From Peteryoungia ipomoeae (GTDB taxonomy: Bacteria > Pseudomonadota > Alphaproteobacteria > Rhizobiales > Rhizobiaceae): a DNA stretch of 64,000 bases. A program made the translations under genes and the position numbers. The stretch is from NCBI RefSeq assembly GCF_004912165.1, contig NZ_STGV01000006.1, positions 242,446 to 306,445 of the forward strand, in the 5' to 3' direction. The notes under the pieces were generated by a model. It had not been told where the DNA came from. It searched no databases and saw only the letters and a list, made by a program, of their open reading frames with translations. This document shows positions 25,446-36,798 of this stretch, in pieces; positions within the stretch are counted from its first letter, which is position 1; each line of letters begins with the position of its first letter.

Positions 25446-27050
25446 TCAGCCCCTGACGGGCTCGATCTCGGCAAAGCGCGTGATCGGCCGGAATTGGATC
25501 CGGGCATTGACCGGGATCTGCCCGGCGAGATCGAGATGGTAGTCGGCGACGGTTCCGATGACCGGATAGCCGCCGGTCAACGGATGATCGGCGAGGAACA
25601 GCACCGGCTGGCCGCTATGGGGCACCTGGATGGCGCCCGTGGCCGTGCCTTCGCTTGGCAATTCCGCGGCATCCCTGCGTTCCAGCGCCGCAGCGCCTTC
25701 GATCCGGATACCGACACGGTTGGATTGCGGCGTGACGGTGTAGACCTGCGCGCTCAGCGTTTCGATGCCTCGATCGGTGAACCAGTCGCTACGCGGTCCC
25801 ATGACGACGTCGAGGGTCACGATGTCACCGGGGGCAGGATGGTCGAAGGCTGGTGCCTCGTCGAGCGAAACCGGCATGAGACCGGTGCGGTCCGCCTTCA
25901 CAGTCAGTTCGGCTCCGGCCATCACAGGGTCCGGCCCGACGACGGCGAGTGTGTCGGTTGAGGCACTTCCCAGCACGGGGGAAACCTCAAGCCCGCCACG
26001 GATCGCGAGATAGCTGCGGGCACCGTGCGGCGCAAAGCCGAAGGTGACCACATCGCCCGCTTCGAGCGAGATCGGGCGATAGGTTTCCGCAGACCACAGG
26101 GAGCCAGCCGCATTGCGAATGGTGATCGGGCAGGGTGCACCGGTCAGGGCCATGACGGTACGGCCCGTGACTTCAAAGGAAAATCCGCCAAGTGTGATTT
26201 CCAGTGCGGGTGTCTCCACCGGATTGCCGACAGTGCGGTTGGCAGCCTTGATGGCTCCCTGGTCGAGCGCGCCGGAGGCCGACACACCCTGGCCGGTCTG
26301 GCCAAAGCGGCCGAGATCCTGGAACAGGGCGGGCATGGGCGATGCAAGCACCTTGAGCGTGACTTCATCGCTCTTCTTCGCCGGTGTCTTGCCTTGCGAG
26401 GTCGCGAGGCCGGCTGGTGCCGCAACCGCATGGGTTTGCCGAGCCATATCGGTGAAGCGCACGCGGTAGCCAGGCTGGAACAGGGCCGGTGGGTCACGGG
26501 TAAGATCCCACATTTTCAGCGGTGTCGTACCGATGATCTGCCAGCCGCCGGGGCTGTTTTGTGGATAGACGCCTGAAAAGGCACCGGCAAGCGCCACGGA
26601 GCCTGCCGGGATCTTGGTGCGTGGGCTCTGGCGGCGCGGCACCTGAAGGGCCGGATCGCCGCCGACGAGATAACCGAAACCGGGCGCAAATCCGCAGAAG
26701 GCGACGGTGAAGACACTTTCCGTATGACGACGGATGACCTCCTCGACTGAGAGGCCTGTCAGGCCGGCAACATCCGCCAGATCCTCGCCGTCATAGTGAA
26801 CGGGGATCTCCACCAGCTTGTCGGATGGAGCGATCTTTGCCGAGAGATCGCGGCCGGCAATGGCGCCGGCGAGACGCTCGGGCGTCAGCTTTTCCGGCCG
26901 GAAGCGGATCATCAGTGTACGGGCGGCCGGCACCATGTCCTCGATGCCGTCGACAGGATCGGCTTCGAGCGAGGCAAAGAGCGCCAGTGTCTCGTCGAGA
27001 TCCTTCAGTTCGACAAGCAGCACGCTCAGGCTGACGGGCAGGAAACGCAT
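25446..27050 (-). CDS. Fused 5-oxoprolinase subunits B and C (KipI-KipA type)
   Basis: 534 residues from the ATG at 27050 (TGAGGTT upstream). Residues 1-about 215 match PxpB/KipI: '[16 protein letters not shown]', '[20 protein letters not shown]' and '[21 protein letters not shown]'. After a charged linker, residues about 240-530 match PxpC/KipA: '[24 protein letters not shown]', '[14 protein letters not shown]'. PxpA, B and C together open 5-oxoproline to glutamate with ATP. In E. coli B and C are separate; the fusion is common in proteobacteria. PxpA is two genes upstream in the same operon. Confidence 0.9.
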   Translation of the reverse strand: MRFLPVSLSVLLVELKDLDETLALFASLEADPVDGIEDMVPAARTLMIRFRPEKLTPERLAGAIAGRDLSAKIAPSDKLVEIPVHYDGEDLADVAGLTGLSVEEVIRRHTESVFTVAFCGFAPGFGYLVGGDPALQVPRRQSPRTKIPAGSVALAGAFSGVYPQNSPGGWQIIGTTPLKMWDLTRDPPALFQPGYRVRFTDMARQTHAVAAPAGLATSQGKTPAKKSDEVTLKVLASPMPALFQDLGRFGQTGQGVSASGALDQGAIKAANRTVGNPVETPALEITLGGFSFEVTGRTVMALTGAPCPITIRNAAGSLWSAETYRPISLEAGDVVTFGFAPHGARSYLAIRGGLEVSPVLGSASTDTLAVVGPDPVMAGAELTVKADRTGLMPVSLDEAPAFDHPAPGDIVTLDVVMGPRSDWFTDRGIETLSAQVYTVTPQSNRVGIRIEGAAALERRDAAELPSEGTATGAIQVPHSGQPVLFLADHPLTGGYPVIGTVADYHLDLAGQIPVNARIQFRPITRFAEIEPVRG

Positions 27051-27057
27051 CGGAACC

Positions 27058-27864
27058 TCAGGCGTGGTAAGCGGAATCGGGGATATCGGTGATGAACATG
27101 TGTCCCGGCGCATGGGTAATGGCAAAGGGAACACCTGAAGCCATAACAGCGGCCTGGGGTGTCACGCCACAAGCCCAGAACACGGGCACTTCGCCGGGCT
27201 CGATGCGGACGGGATCGCCGAATTCCGGCTTTGCCAGATCCTTGATGCCGATCTCCGAGGGCGCGCCGACATGCACGGGCGATCCATGCACGGCCGGGAA
27301 CCGGCCGGAAATGGTGGCCGCATCGGCGACGCGGGAGGCGGGGATCGGGCGCATCGACACGACCATGTTGCCATGCAGGCGACCTGCGGGCCGGCAGGGC
27401 GTGCTGGTCAGATACATCGGCACATTGGTCTTGTCAGTGATGTGGCGGATCTCGATACCGGCTTCGACCATCGGGGTCTCAAAGGTGAACGAGCAGCCGA
27501 TCAGGAAGCTGACGAGATCCGGATGCTCGGCCCATGCGGCCGTTGCATCCGCCGTCTCTTCGGCCAGCTTGCCGTCGCGCCAGATCCGGTAAAGGGGCAG
27601 GTCCTTGCGCAGGTCCGCGCCGGGCGCAAGCAGGGTGGCGTGTGAACCGGGATCGGAGACGTCGAGCACCGGGCATGCCTTGGGATTGCGCTGTGCATAG
27701 AGCAGGAAGTCGAAGGCCCAGTCGCGCGGCAGCACGATCATGTTGGCCTGGGTAAAGCCGGGCGCAATGCCGGCCGTGGGTTCGATGGCACCCTGGCGAT
27801 AGCGATCGCGGGCGATGCGCGCTGGTTCCGCATTGACGTGGCGGAGATTGTCGATGGAGATCAT
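27058..27864 (-). CDS. DUF1445 putative hydro-lyase (YcsI/D-glutamate cyclase-like)
   Basis: 268 residues. Family features: '[38 protein letters not shown]', '[22 protein letters not shown]', '[24 protein letters not shown]' and '[18 protein letters not shown]' (each a conserved DUF1445 block). The C-terminal half of the mammalian mitochondrial D-glutamate cyclase belongs to the same family, and it forms 5-oxo-D-proline from D-glutamate. Its place between pxpBC and pxpA supports a role in 5-oxoproline or D-glutamate metabolism. Stop lies 7 bases before the pxpBC start. Confidence 0.85.
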   Translation of the reverse strand: MISIDNLRHVNAEPARIARDRYRQGAIEPTAGIAPGFTQANMIVLPRDWAFDFLLYAQRNPKACPVLDVSDPGSHATLLAPGADLRKDLPLYRIWRDGKLAEETADATAAWAEHPDLVSFLIGCSFTFETPMVEAGIEIRHITDKTNVPMYLTSTPCRPAGRLHGNMVVSMRPIPASRVADAATISGRFPAVHGSPVHVGAPSEIGIKDLAKPEFGDPVRIEPGEVPVFWACGVTPQAAVMASGVPFAITHAPGHMFITDIPDSAYHA

Positions 27865-27884
27865 GTCTGGTCCTCCCTGTCGGC

Positions 27885-28649
27885 TCAGCGGGTAAGGAAC
27901 GAGCGGATGGTGATGCCATCGGCTTCGAAGGCCTTGCGGATCTCCCGTGCAATGGCAACGGCGCCGGGGCTGTCGCCATGCACGCAGATCGATTGCGCAT
28001 CGACCTTGATCGTCGAACCGTCAATGGCCTCCAGAGTGCCGTGCTTGGCAAGCTGCAGCATCCGGCGGGCGATGAGGTCCGTGTCATGCAGCACGGCACC
28101 CGCTTCGCGGCGGGAAACCAGTTGGCCGTCCGACGTATAGGCCCGGTCCGCAAATGCTTCGGCGACAACCTTGAGGCCTGACTTGCGCGCCAGATCGAGG
28201 ATCGGCGCGCCGGCAAGTCCCATCAGCACCAGCGAGGGATCGACAGCCTTGATGCCGTCGATCACCGCCTGGCCCTGTTTCGCATCATTGGCGATGCGGT
28301 TGTACAGGGCGCCATGCGGCTTGACGTAGCCGACCGAAACGCCGGCCGCCTGAGCGACGCCCTTGAGGGCGCCGATCTGGTAGATGACGTCGGCGGTCAG
28401 TTCCGCCGAGGTCACGTCCATGTCGCGCCGGCCAAAGCCGACGCGGTCGGGATAGGAGACATGCGCACCGATCGACACACCCTTGGCGGCTGCGTCCCTG
28501 ACCGTCTTCAGGATGCCGACGGGATCGCCGGCGTGAAATCCGCAGGCGACGTTGGCGCTGGAAACGATCGAAAGCATGGTTTCGTCGTCCCCCATGGTCC
28601 ATGCGCCGTAGCTTTCACCGAGGTCGCTGTTCAGGTCGATGGCGGTCAT
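27885..28649 (-). CDS. pxpA: 5-oxoprolinase subunit A (LamB/YcsF family)
   Basis: 254 residues from the ATG at 28649, which has GGGAGGA upstream. '[20 protein letters not shown]', '[14 protein letters not shown]' and '[21 protein letters not shown]' are signature blocks of LamB/YcsF proteins, and '[10 protein letters not shown]' holds the conserved Lys-Pro-His. Subunit A works with PxpB/C to hydrolyse 5-oxo-L-proline. Between the DUF1445 and NRAMP genes in one operon. Confidence 0.92.
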   Translation of the reverse strand: MTAIDLNSDLGESYGAWTMGDDETMLSIVSSANVACGFHAGDPVGILKTVRDAAAKGVSIGAHVSYPDRVGFGRRDMDVTSAELTADVIYQIGALKGVAQAAGVSVGYVKPHGALYNRIANDAKQGQAVIDGIKAVDPSLVLMGLAGAPILDLARKSGLKVVAEAFADRAYTSDGQLVSRREAGAVLHDTDLIARRMLQLAKHGTLEAIDGSTIKVDAQSICVHGDSPGAVAIAREIRKAFEADGITIRSFLTR

Positions 28650-28669
28650 GTCGTCCTCCCTTGTCGAAA

Positions 28670-29923
28670 TCAGGCTGTTGCCGTCAGCAGCGCGAAGATC
28701 GGGCCAATGGACTTGTAGCCCATGTACCAGGTGAGCGCGCAGGTGAGGGCGCCCAGCACCAGCAGCCAGCGCGGATAGCGATATCCGCCCATCAGGTCTG
28801 CGCGGGCCCATGCTGCATAGATGAAGATGGACAGGCCGATCGGCAGGATCAAGCCGTTCAGACCACCGACGAAGACCAGCATCTGTGCCGGAGGCGTCGT
28901 GATGATCACGTAGAAGAACAGCGAGACGGCGATGAAGATGACGGTCGCGATGTTGCGGGCGCGCTCGTTGATGTCCTGCTTGAACACGGTGATGAAAGAA
29001 ACCGAGGTATAGGCGGCACCAATGACCGAGGTGATGGCGGCGAACCAGAGCACGGCACCGAAGATGCGATATCCGACATCGCCAGCCGCGGCCTGAAAGG
29101 CCTGGGCCGCCGGGTTTGCGCCCTTGCCGGAGACGTCGATGACGACGCCGCTGGCAACCACGCCGAGAATGGCGAGGAACAGAACGTAGCGCATCAGGCC
29201 GGTGACGGCGATGCCGGTCAGGGCTGCGCGGTTGACGGCGCCGAGATTTTCGATCCCGACCGTGCCCTTGTCGAGCAGGCGATGCGCACCGGAATAAGTG
29301 ATGTAGCCGCCAACCGTGCCGCCGACGATGGTGGTGATGGTGGCAAAGTCGATCGTGGATGGCAGGAAGGTCTGGAAGATGGCATCGCCGACCGGGGGCT
29401 GCGAGACGATGGCCACGTAGAGCGTCAGCAGGATCATGGCGATGCCGGCCACGACGATCAGGCGGTCGATTGCAACGCCGGCACGATGCGACGTGAAGAT
29501 GCCGATGGCGATCAGTGCGCTGATCGCGCCACCGATTTTCGGGTCAACTCCAAGCAATGCATTGAGGCCGAGGCCGGCGCCGCCGATATTGCCGATGTTG
29601 AAGAACAGGCCCCCAATGATGACCAGAACGGCAAGCACGTAACCGGTCCCTGGGATTGCCGCATTGGCGATGTCGGAAGCGCGCATCTTGGTGAGCGTGA
29701 CGATCCGCCAGATGTTCAGCTGAACGACGAAGTCGATCAGGATCGATGCCAGGATGGCGAAGGCGAAGGCCGCACCAAGCTTGGTGGTGAAGGTCGCGGT
29801 CTGGGTGATGAAGCCGGGGCCGATGGCCGAGGTGGCCATCAGGAAGATGGCAGCGATCAGCGCGGCGCGGCGCGTGCGGGTGGACATGCCGGCGGGTGCC
29901 GTGTCCGTCGAAGTCTGTTCCAT
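28670..29923 (-). CDS. NRAMP-family transporter
   Basis: 417 residues with about eleven membrane helices. '[23 protein letters not shown]' corresponds to the NRAMP helix 1 region, but the strict metal-binding D-P-G-N of helix 1 is not present: here it reads G-P-G-F-I-T-Q. The helix 6 Met-containing metal site is also not evident. Such NRAMP-related proteins in pxp operons may carry a substrate other than Mn/Fe, possibly 5-oxoproline or another organic acid (inference). First gene of the pxp operon; GAGGGA before the ATG. Confidence 0.78.
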   Translation of the reverse strand: MEQTSTDTAPAGMSTRTRRAALIAAIFLMATSAIGPGFITQTATFTTKLGAAFAFAILASILIDFVVQLNIWRIVTLTKMRASDIANAAIPGTGYVLAVLVIIGGLFFNIGNIGGAGLGLNALLGVDPKIGGAISALIAIGIFTSHRAGVAIDRLIVVAGIAMILLTLYVAIVSQPPVGDAIFQTFLPSTIDFATITTIVGGTVGGYITYSGAHRLLDKGTVGIENLGAVNRAALTGIAVTGLMRYVLFLAILGVVASGVVIDVSGKGANPAAQAFQAAAGDVGYRIFGAVLWFAAITSVIGAAYTSVSFITVFKQDINERARNIATVIFIAVSLFFYVIITTPPAQMLVFVGGLNGLILPIGLSIFIYAAWARADLMGGYRYPRWLLVLGALTCALTWYMGYKSIGPIFALLTATA

Positions 29924-30018
29924 GGTTCCCTCTTTGGTTGACCGATCATGCGCCGGTAAGCCCGGCAGGATTTGTTAATCAGCAAGTCCAGGTTCCTTGC
30001 GTTTCACAATTCTGTCAA

Positions 30019-30067
30019 GATCGTTCAACGATTTTATTTTGATCGTTCGACTATTCTGCTTAAACTA
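30019..30067 (+). promoter_or_regulatory. GntR operator direct repeats overlapping a promoter
   Basis: GATCGTTCAACGATT (30019-30033) and GATCGTTCGACTATT (30041-30055) repeat at a 22-base step, two helical turns. The first contains the perfect 13-base palindrome ATCGTTCAACGAT. A sigma-70-like promoter reading towards the GntR gene uses TTGATC (30039-30044) and TAAACT (30061-30066). The repeats lie between the divergent NRAMP and GntR genes, so the GntR protein likely controls both. Confidence 0.55.
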
Positions 30068-30234
30068 TAGGCTTGATGACGTTGAAAAGGGCGCGTTGCC
30101 TCGACAAGAACAATCTTTGGACGAACCCGGCTGGGCCTTGTTCCACTCTGCCGGCTGCGGGATAACCAGCTGACAAATCAGATCGGCATTCAACAGCGCC
30201 GATGGAGGGGCCGCGACATGGTGGCCATGAGAGA

Positions 30235-30894
30235 ATGACGGAACTTGAAACGACAACACTTGCCGCACGTCTGGCACAGGCGATCCGCGACAAGCTGATC
30301 GGTGGGGAGCTGAAACCGGGGCAGCGGGTCTCCGAGGCTGCACTAAGTGTGGACCTCGATGTGTCACGCAACTCGCTGCGTGAGGCATTTCGCCTGCTGA
30401 CAAAAGAAGGACTGCTGCGTCATGAGCCGAACCGCGGCGTTTTTGTTGCGAGCCCAAGCATGGCGTCGATCATCGATATCTACCGCGTCCGGCGCCTGGT
30501 CGAGTGCCAGGCGCTCGCCAATGCCTATCCGAACCACCCGGCTGTGTCGCGCATGCGCGAGGCCGTGAAGACGGCGGAGGCGGCTCGCGAGCTTAAGGAC
30601 TGGGCCGTGGTCGGTAACGCCAATATGGCCTTCCATGCCGCCATTGTTGATCTGGCAGACAGCCAGCGGCTCAGTACTTTCTACGCCCAGATCGCAGCCG
30701 AGCTTCGCCTGAGCTTCGGGCTCCTGCATGATCCGGAACTTTTGCATGCACCCTATGTCGCGCTGAACGCGGGTATTCTGGAGCGTCTCTCGGCAGGCGA
30801 TCCGGGAGGTGCTGCAAGCGCGCTCGAGGCCTATTTGCAGCAATCTGAAAGGACGGTCCTCGCCGCCTTTTCGCGGATCGACACGAAGTCTTGA
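30235..30894 (+). CDS. GntR-family (FadR/FCD subfamily) regulator of the pxp operon
   Basis: 219 residues from the ATG at 30235. N-terminal winged helix: 'IRDKLIGGELKPGQRVSEAALSVDLDVSRNSLREAFRLLTKEGLL', 'HEPNRGVFV'. The C-terminal all-helical FCD ligand domain follows, with 'FHAAIVDLADSQRL' and the metal-binding type 'HAPYVALNAGILERLSAG'. Divergent from the NRAMP-pxpA-DUF1445-pxpBC-carboxylase operon with operator-like repeats between them. I infer that it represses that operon and responds to an organic acid such as 5-oxoproline. Confidence 0.88.
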   Translation: MTELETTTLAARLAQAIRDKLIGGELKPGQRVSEAALSVDLDVSRNSLREAFRLLTKEGLLRHEPNRGVFVASPSMASIIDIYRVRRLVECQALANAYPNHPAVSRMREAVKTAEAARELKDWAVVGNANMAFHAAIVDLADSQRLSTFYAQIAAELRLSFGLLHDPELLHAPYVALNAGILERLSAGDPGGAASALEAYLQQSERTVLAAFSRIDTKS

Positions 30895-30896
30895 TC

Positions 30897-30914
30897 TCGC
30901 TCTGATCAGAGCGA
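30897..30914. other. 18-bp perfect palindrome between convergent genes
   Basis: TCGCTCTGATCAGAGCGA reads the same on both strands and spans the gap between the GntR stop and the SDR stop codon. It could form a bidirectional transcript-end hairpin, though without a loop or T tract it is a weak terminator. Confidence 0.4.
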
Positions 30915-31664
30915 TGCCGTGATCCCGCCGTCGACATAGAGCACGTGCCCGTTGACGAAGGAGGCAGCGTCTGACGCAAGGAAAATGCAGGCTCCGACCA
31001 GCTCTTCCACCTTGCCCCAACGCCCTGCGGGCGTGCGCTTGGCAAGCCAGCCGCTGAATTCAGGATCGGCGACCAGTGCGGCATTGAGCGGCGTTTCGAA
31101 ATAGCCCGGCGCAATGGCATTGCAATTGAGGCCATATTTCGCCCAATCGGTTGCCATGCCTTTGGTCAGGTTGCCAACGGCACCCTTGGTTGCGGTGTAG
31201 GGGGCAATCGACGGTCGGGCGAGCGCCGTCTGGACACTGGCAATGTTGATGATCTTGCCGCGGCCGCGGCTGATCATGTGGCGCGCAACGGCCTGGCCGG
31301 TATTGAAAACGCTGGACACATTGGTGCCAAGAAGTCGCTCAAAGGCTTCCGCGGGAAAATCCTCAAGCGGGGCGCGGTGCTGCATGCCAGCATTGTTGAC
31401 GAGAATGTCGATCGGGCCGGTCGCCTCTTCAAATCCATCGATCGCCTGCCGCACCGCGGCGTGATCGGTCACGTCGAATGGAAGAAGCCTGACGTCGCTG
31501 CCTAGAGTTTCACCGGCCTGTTCCAGCTTGGAGAGATCTCGCCCATTAAGTACCACCTCGGCGCCGGCGTCCTGAAGCCCGCGGGCAAGGGCAAGACCAA
31601 TGCCTTGCGAGGATCCGGTAACGAGCGCCCGGCGCCCGGTGAGGTCAAATAGAGTGCGGCTCAT
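30906..31664 (-). CDS. SDR-family oxidoreductase, gluconate 5-dehydrogenase-like
   Basis: 252 residues, classical SDR. Cofactor motif 'VTGSSQGIG', 'NNAGMQHR', catalytic Ser in 'NIASVQTALAR', Tyr-x-x-x-Lys in 'YTATKGA' and the C-terminal 'NGHVLYVDGGITASL' match gluconate 5-dehydrogenase/IdnO relatives. Converts 5-ketogluconate and gluconate or a similar polyol. No sugar-acid transporter adjoins it, so the substrate is uncertain. Convergent with the GntR gene; the two stops are 12 bases apart. Confidence 0.85.
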   Translation of the reverse strand: MSRTLFDLTGRRALVTGSSQGIGLALARGLQDAGAEVVLNGRDLSKLEQAGETLGSDVRLLPFDVTDHAAVRQAIDGFEEATGPIDILVNNAGMQHRAPLEDFPAEAFERLLGTNVSSVFNTGQAVARHMISRGRGKIINIASVQTALARPSIAPYTATKGAVGNLTKGMATDWAKYGLNCNAIAPGYFETPLNAALVADPEFSGWLAKRTPAGRWGKVEELVGACIFLASDAASFVNGHVLYVDGGITASL

Positions 31665-31733
31665 CGGCGCGTCTCCCTTTTTGGGTTTTCCCGTTCTTCT
31701 TAAGGATCTCTGCCCTATGGCAAACGTCCAGGC

Positions 31734-32237
31734 TCAGACTTGTTCCTCAGCCTTCAGGCTTGCTTCCTTGAAGCGCGCTTCAAATTCAAGCCGGAGAGCG
31801 CGGCGAATATCTGCCGCCCGTTGGCGCCGCTTGCGGGCCTCTGTCTTTGCCACATAGGGCGGAACCGCAATCGGCCGACCCTCGGCATCGACTGCGACCA
31901 TGGTGAAATAACAGGAATTGGTGTGCCGGCGCTCGCCGGTTCTGATGTTTTCGGCTTCGACCCGGATGCCGACCTCCATCGAGGTTCGCCCGGCCTGATT
32001 GATCGAAGAGCGAAACGTGACGAGCTCGCCAACATGGATCGGCTGACGGAAAACCACCTGGTCTACGGAAAGTGTTACCGCATAGTGCTGGGAATAGCGC
32101 GAGGCGCAGGAATAGGCCACGCGGTCGAGAATGTTGAGAAGGGCACCGCCATGGACCTTGCCAGAAAAATTCGCCATATCGGGCGTCATCAACACCACCA
32201 TCTCCAGCTGGCTGGTGTCATGCTTCGTCTCGTCCAT
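31734..32237 (-). CDS. Acyl-CoA thioesterase, hotdog fold (YciA/ACOT type)
   Basis: 167 residues from the ATG at 32237 (AAGGAAGG upstream). 'MTPDMANFSGKVHGGALLNILDRVAYSCASRY' carries the N-x-x-G-x-V-x-G-G hotdog active-site loop, with Asp in LLNILD as the general base. 'SVDQVVFRQPIHVGELVTF' and 'NSCYFTMVAVD' complete the fold. Hydrolyses acyl-CoA esters. Single-gene unit; no pathway link to the neighbours is visible. Confidence 0.9.
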   Translation of the reverse strand: MDETKHDTSQLEMVVLMTPDMANFSGKVHGGALLNILDRVAYSCASRYSQHYAVTLSVDQVVFRQPIHVGELVTFRSSINQAGRTSMEVGIRVEAENIRTGERRHTNSCYFTMVAVDAEGRPIAVPPYVAKTEARKRRQRAADIRRALRLEFEARFKEASLKAEEQV

Positions 32238-32341
32238 GCTTTGCCTTCCTTGCACTCGAAGGGCGCTTATGCCCATCTTGGCAGACTAGGACAAAGCGAA
32301 AGCGCCTGAAAAGGCCCTTTGGCGGACGTATGGTACGCCGA

Positions 32342-34180
<1,839 letters not shown>

Positions 34181-34227
34181 TGCTTTCCGGGTCGGGTACT
34201 TGACGTGCGCTTCTGATGCGGTCTGTG

Positions 34228-34986
34228 TCAGGCAGGCTTGAGCGGCGTGGCGAAGGAAGGCGAGGGACGTCCCTCTGCAATGCGGGCCGCTTCAAGGGCG
34301 GCGATCTTTTCGTCGATCAGTCGCCGGTCGGTCAGACCGTGAGGATTGGCGCGGGTCGGCATAGTCTCGGCCACATGCAGAAAGCGTTCCTGCGCCACCG
34401 CGTAAAGTCTCCTCAACTCGCTCAGCGGATTGGGATGATCGTCGGCGCGAATGTCGAGCCAGGGATAGTCCTGGTCTCGGAAGACTTTGAGCGTTGCTGA
34501 CTGCCGTCCCCGCTTGTCGCCACCGGCGGCTTCTCCGGCATCCATCGCCGCCAGAAGCCGTTCGGCAAGCGGCGTGCCGGAATTCGCCTTGTACACACGC
34601 AGGGTTTCGGCAATGACGGCCGGGCCGGCCAGCATGTTGCCGGCGACGGAAACATTCTCGTCGATCAAGTGCCCGGCCCACTCGATGCATTTTTCACCTG
34701 TGAAGGCAGCATTGCGTCCTGTCGCATCGATCAGATGCAATTGCCGTTGCTGGGATCCATTGTCTCGGGCGGTCAGGAACTCCACGACCGCATCCGGCGC
34801 ATGGCCATCGGCCAGGAGTGCAAGGCCATCCGATCCGTAGAGCGGGCTGACAAAGGCCTGGGTCGCGATGGCGCCGATCCCGCCGCGGATGAAGGGTACG
34901 ACGGCGCCGACCGCGAAGAAGCGGCTGGCGACTGCAATGCCGAGATGGCCGGTGTCAGGATCGCGTGCGACGATAGACCAGGTCAT
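34228..34986 (-). CDS. DUF1028 family protein (putative Ntn-hydrolase fold)
   Basis: 252 residues. 'TWSIVARDPDTGHLGIAVASRFFAVGAVVPFIRGGIGAIATQA' is the strongly conserved N-terminal block, followed by 'GNMLAGPAVI' and 'GGDKRGRQSATLKV'. The family is thought to have an Ntn-hydrolase-like fold with an N-terminal Thr/Ser nucleophile after processing (here Thr2 follows Met1). No reaction is established. It lies 3 bases after the gamma-glutamyltransferase gene and before the transporter ATPase, so it may act on the same imported compound. Confidence 0.85.
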   Translation of the reverse strand: MTWSIVARDPDTGHLGIAVASRFFAVGAVVPFIRGGIGAIATQAFVSPLYGSDGLALLADGHAPDAVVEFLTARDNGSQQRQLHLIDATGRNAAFTGEKCIEWAGHLIDENVSVAGNMLAGPAVIAETLRVYKANSGTPLAERLLAAMDAGEAAGGDKRGRQSATLKVFRDQDYPWLDIRADDHPNPLSELRRLYAVAQERFLHVAETMPTRANPHGLTDRRLIDEKIAALEAARIAEGRPSPSFATPLKPA

Positions 34987-34989
34987 GGA

Positions 34990-36774
34990 TCACCTGCCGA
35001 TCGCATAGGCTTGCATGAGCCGCGGCGTGGCGGCTGCCCGAAGCAATCCGTTCCCGTCGCGACGAGCAGCGGTAAGCCGTCCGACAGTCCAGGGATCGGC
35101 CTCGGTGATGTCGTGGCCCATGGATCTCAGTTGCTTGATGGTCTCAGCACCAATTGAGCTTTCGATCATCACATTGCCCGGCTGGCTGGTGCGCGGATAG
35201 AAGGAGCCGGGGAAGTGGGCGGTGTGGAACAGCGGCATGTCGATGGCTGCCTGTAGGTTCTGCCTGTGGTGCACATACCGCAGGAAGAAGGACAGCTGCC
35301 ACTGGTCCTGCTGATCACCGCCCGGCGTTCCAAAGGCCAGGGTCGGTCGGCCTTCGTGGAGCGCAATCGATGGTGTGAGCGTAGTGCGCGGCCGCTTTCC
35401 AGGGGCGAGCGAGGTCGGCAGACCGGGCTTCAGCCAGAACATCTGGGCACGTGAATTCAGGCAAAAGCCGAGGCCGGGAATGATCGGCGAGGATTGCAGC
35501 CAGCCGCCCGATGGCGTCACCGAGACCATGTTGCCCTCACGGTCGATGACGTCCACATGGACGGTATCGCCGCGCTTTTCAGTGAGGTGGGCCATGGTCG
35601 GCTCGTAGACGGCGCCCGTTCCGGACATGGACGCAAGCATCGTCATGGTCTGGTCGTGCTGGCTTTCAAAACCCGGCAATCTGCCTGGGCGCAGCTCCAT
35701 GGATGCGACATTGCTGATCAGCTTTCGGCGTTCAGCATTGTAGGCATCCGCAAGAAGCTGTTCCATCGGTACGGTGGCAAAGTCTGGGTCACCGTAGTAG
35801 ACTTCACGGTCGGCATAGGAGAGTTTCATTGTCTCGACGACCGTGTGCACGAAATCCGCACCCAGCGGGTCCATCGCCGCGATATCAAATTCCTTGAGCA
35901 GCGCCAGAGATTGTAGCAGCACCGGGCCCTGGCCCCACGGCCCTGTCTTGGCAACCGTCCAGCCGTGATAGTCGAAGGTCTGTGGTGCTTCCACGGTTGC
36001 GGACCAGCCGGCCATATCGTCAGCGGTCAAGACACCCTTGTGCCGGCTGCCGCTGGCATCCATCACGTCGGCGGTCTTCAGATAGTCCTCGATCGCTTCG
36101 GCGACGAAGCCCCGGTAGAAGGCGTCGCGGGCAGCATCGATCTGGTTCTCGCGACCGGTCGCGCATTCTGCCTCATTGATGATGCGGGTGTAGGTGGCGG
36201 CAAGAACCGGATTGCAAAACAGTGCATGCGGCTCAGGCGCCACGCCGCCGGGAAGCCAGGTCTCATAGGACGTCGGCCACTCCTTCTCGAAGAACTCCGC
36301 TAGCCCCTTGATCGTGGCCGAGACGCGCGACAGCATTGGGTGGCCGTGCTGCGCATAGTGGATGGCAGGTTCGAGCACGTCGCGTACGGTCATCGTGCCG
36401 TAGTTCCGCAGCATCAGCATCCAGCCGTCAAAGGCGCCGGGAATGACGGTGGCGAGCAGGCCATCGCCGGGGATGATCGACAGCCCCTCGCACGTATAAT
36501 GCTCGATGGTCGCGCCAGCCGGGGAAGGCCCCTGCGCGCAGATTACCTCGACCTTACCGGTCTTCGCCGAATAGATCAGCGCCGGCATATCACCGCCCGG
36601 GCCCACAAGATGCGGCTCCAGAATCTGCAGCACAAAGCCGGTTGCAACCGCTGCATCAAAAGCATTGCCGCCGTTTTCCAGGATGCTCATGCCGACGGCA
36701 GAGGCGATCCAGTGGGTGGAGGTGACGACACCAAATGTTCCGAGGATCTCCGGGCGGGTGGTAAACTCAGTCAT
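34990..36774 (-). CDS. Gamma-glutamyltransferase-family protein
   Basis: 594 residues with the Ntn-hydrolase GGT fold: 'NAFDAAVATGFVLQILEPHLVGPGGDMPALIY' near the N-terminus, 'DPDFATVPMEQLL', and the autocleavage site GDTVHV, where Thr404 would become the nucleophile. 'SPSGGW'-type oxyanion region and 'SLAPGKRPRTTLTPSI' follow. No signal peptide is present, so unlike E. coli GGT it appears cytosolic. It would cleave gamma-glutamyl bonds of imported peptides. AAGGAAC lies before the ATG. In operon with the ABC importer and DUF1028. Confidence 0.88.
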   Translation of the reverse strand: MTEFTTRPEILGTFGVVTSTHWIASAVGMSILENGGNAFDAAVATGFVLQILEPHLVGPGGDMPALIYSAKTGKVEVICAQGPSPAGATIEHYTCEGLSIIPGDGLLATVIPGAFDGWMLMLRNYGTMTVRDVLEPAIHYAQHGHPMLSRVSATIKGLAEFFEKEWPTSYETWLPGGVAPEPHALFCNPVLAATYTRIINEAECATGRENQIDAARDAFYRGFVAEAIEDYLKTADVMDASGSRHKGVLTADDMAGWSATVEAPQTFDYHGWTVAKTGPWGQGPVLLQSLALLKEFDIAAMDPLGADFVHTVVETMKLSYADREVYYGDPDFATVPMEQLLADAYNAERRKLISNVASMELRPGRLPGFESQHDQTMTMLASMSGTGAVYEPTMAHLTEKRGDTVHVDVIDREGNMVSVTPSGGWLQSSPIIPGLGFCLNSRAQMFWLKPGLPTSLAPGKRPRTTLTPSIALHEGRPTLAFGTPGGDQQDQWQLSFFLRYVHHRQNLQAAIDMPLFHTAHFPGSFYPRTSQPGNVMIESSIGAETIKQLRSMGHDITEADPWTVGRLTAARRDGNGLLRAAATPRLMQAYAIGR

Positions 36775-36798
36775 GCAATGTTCCTTTGCAGGTAGTCC

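Noticed and set aside
23969..25456. 495-codon plus-strand frame opposite the biotin carboxylase gene
   Set aside because: Antisense shadow rich in Asp/Arg/His without domain match; the minus-strand carboxylase is unambiguous.
28601..29941. 446-codon plus-strand frame opposite the NRAMP-like gene
   Set aside because: Composition is extremely Asp/Gly/Arg-rich, the mirror of membrane helices on the other strand.
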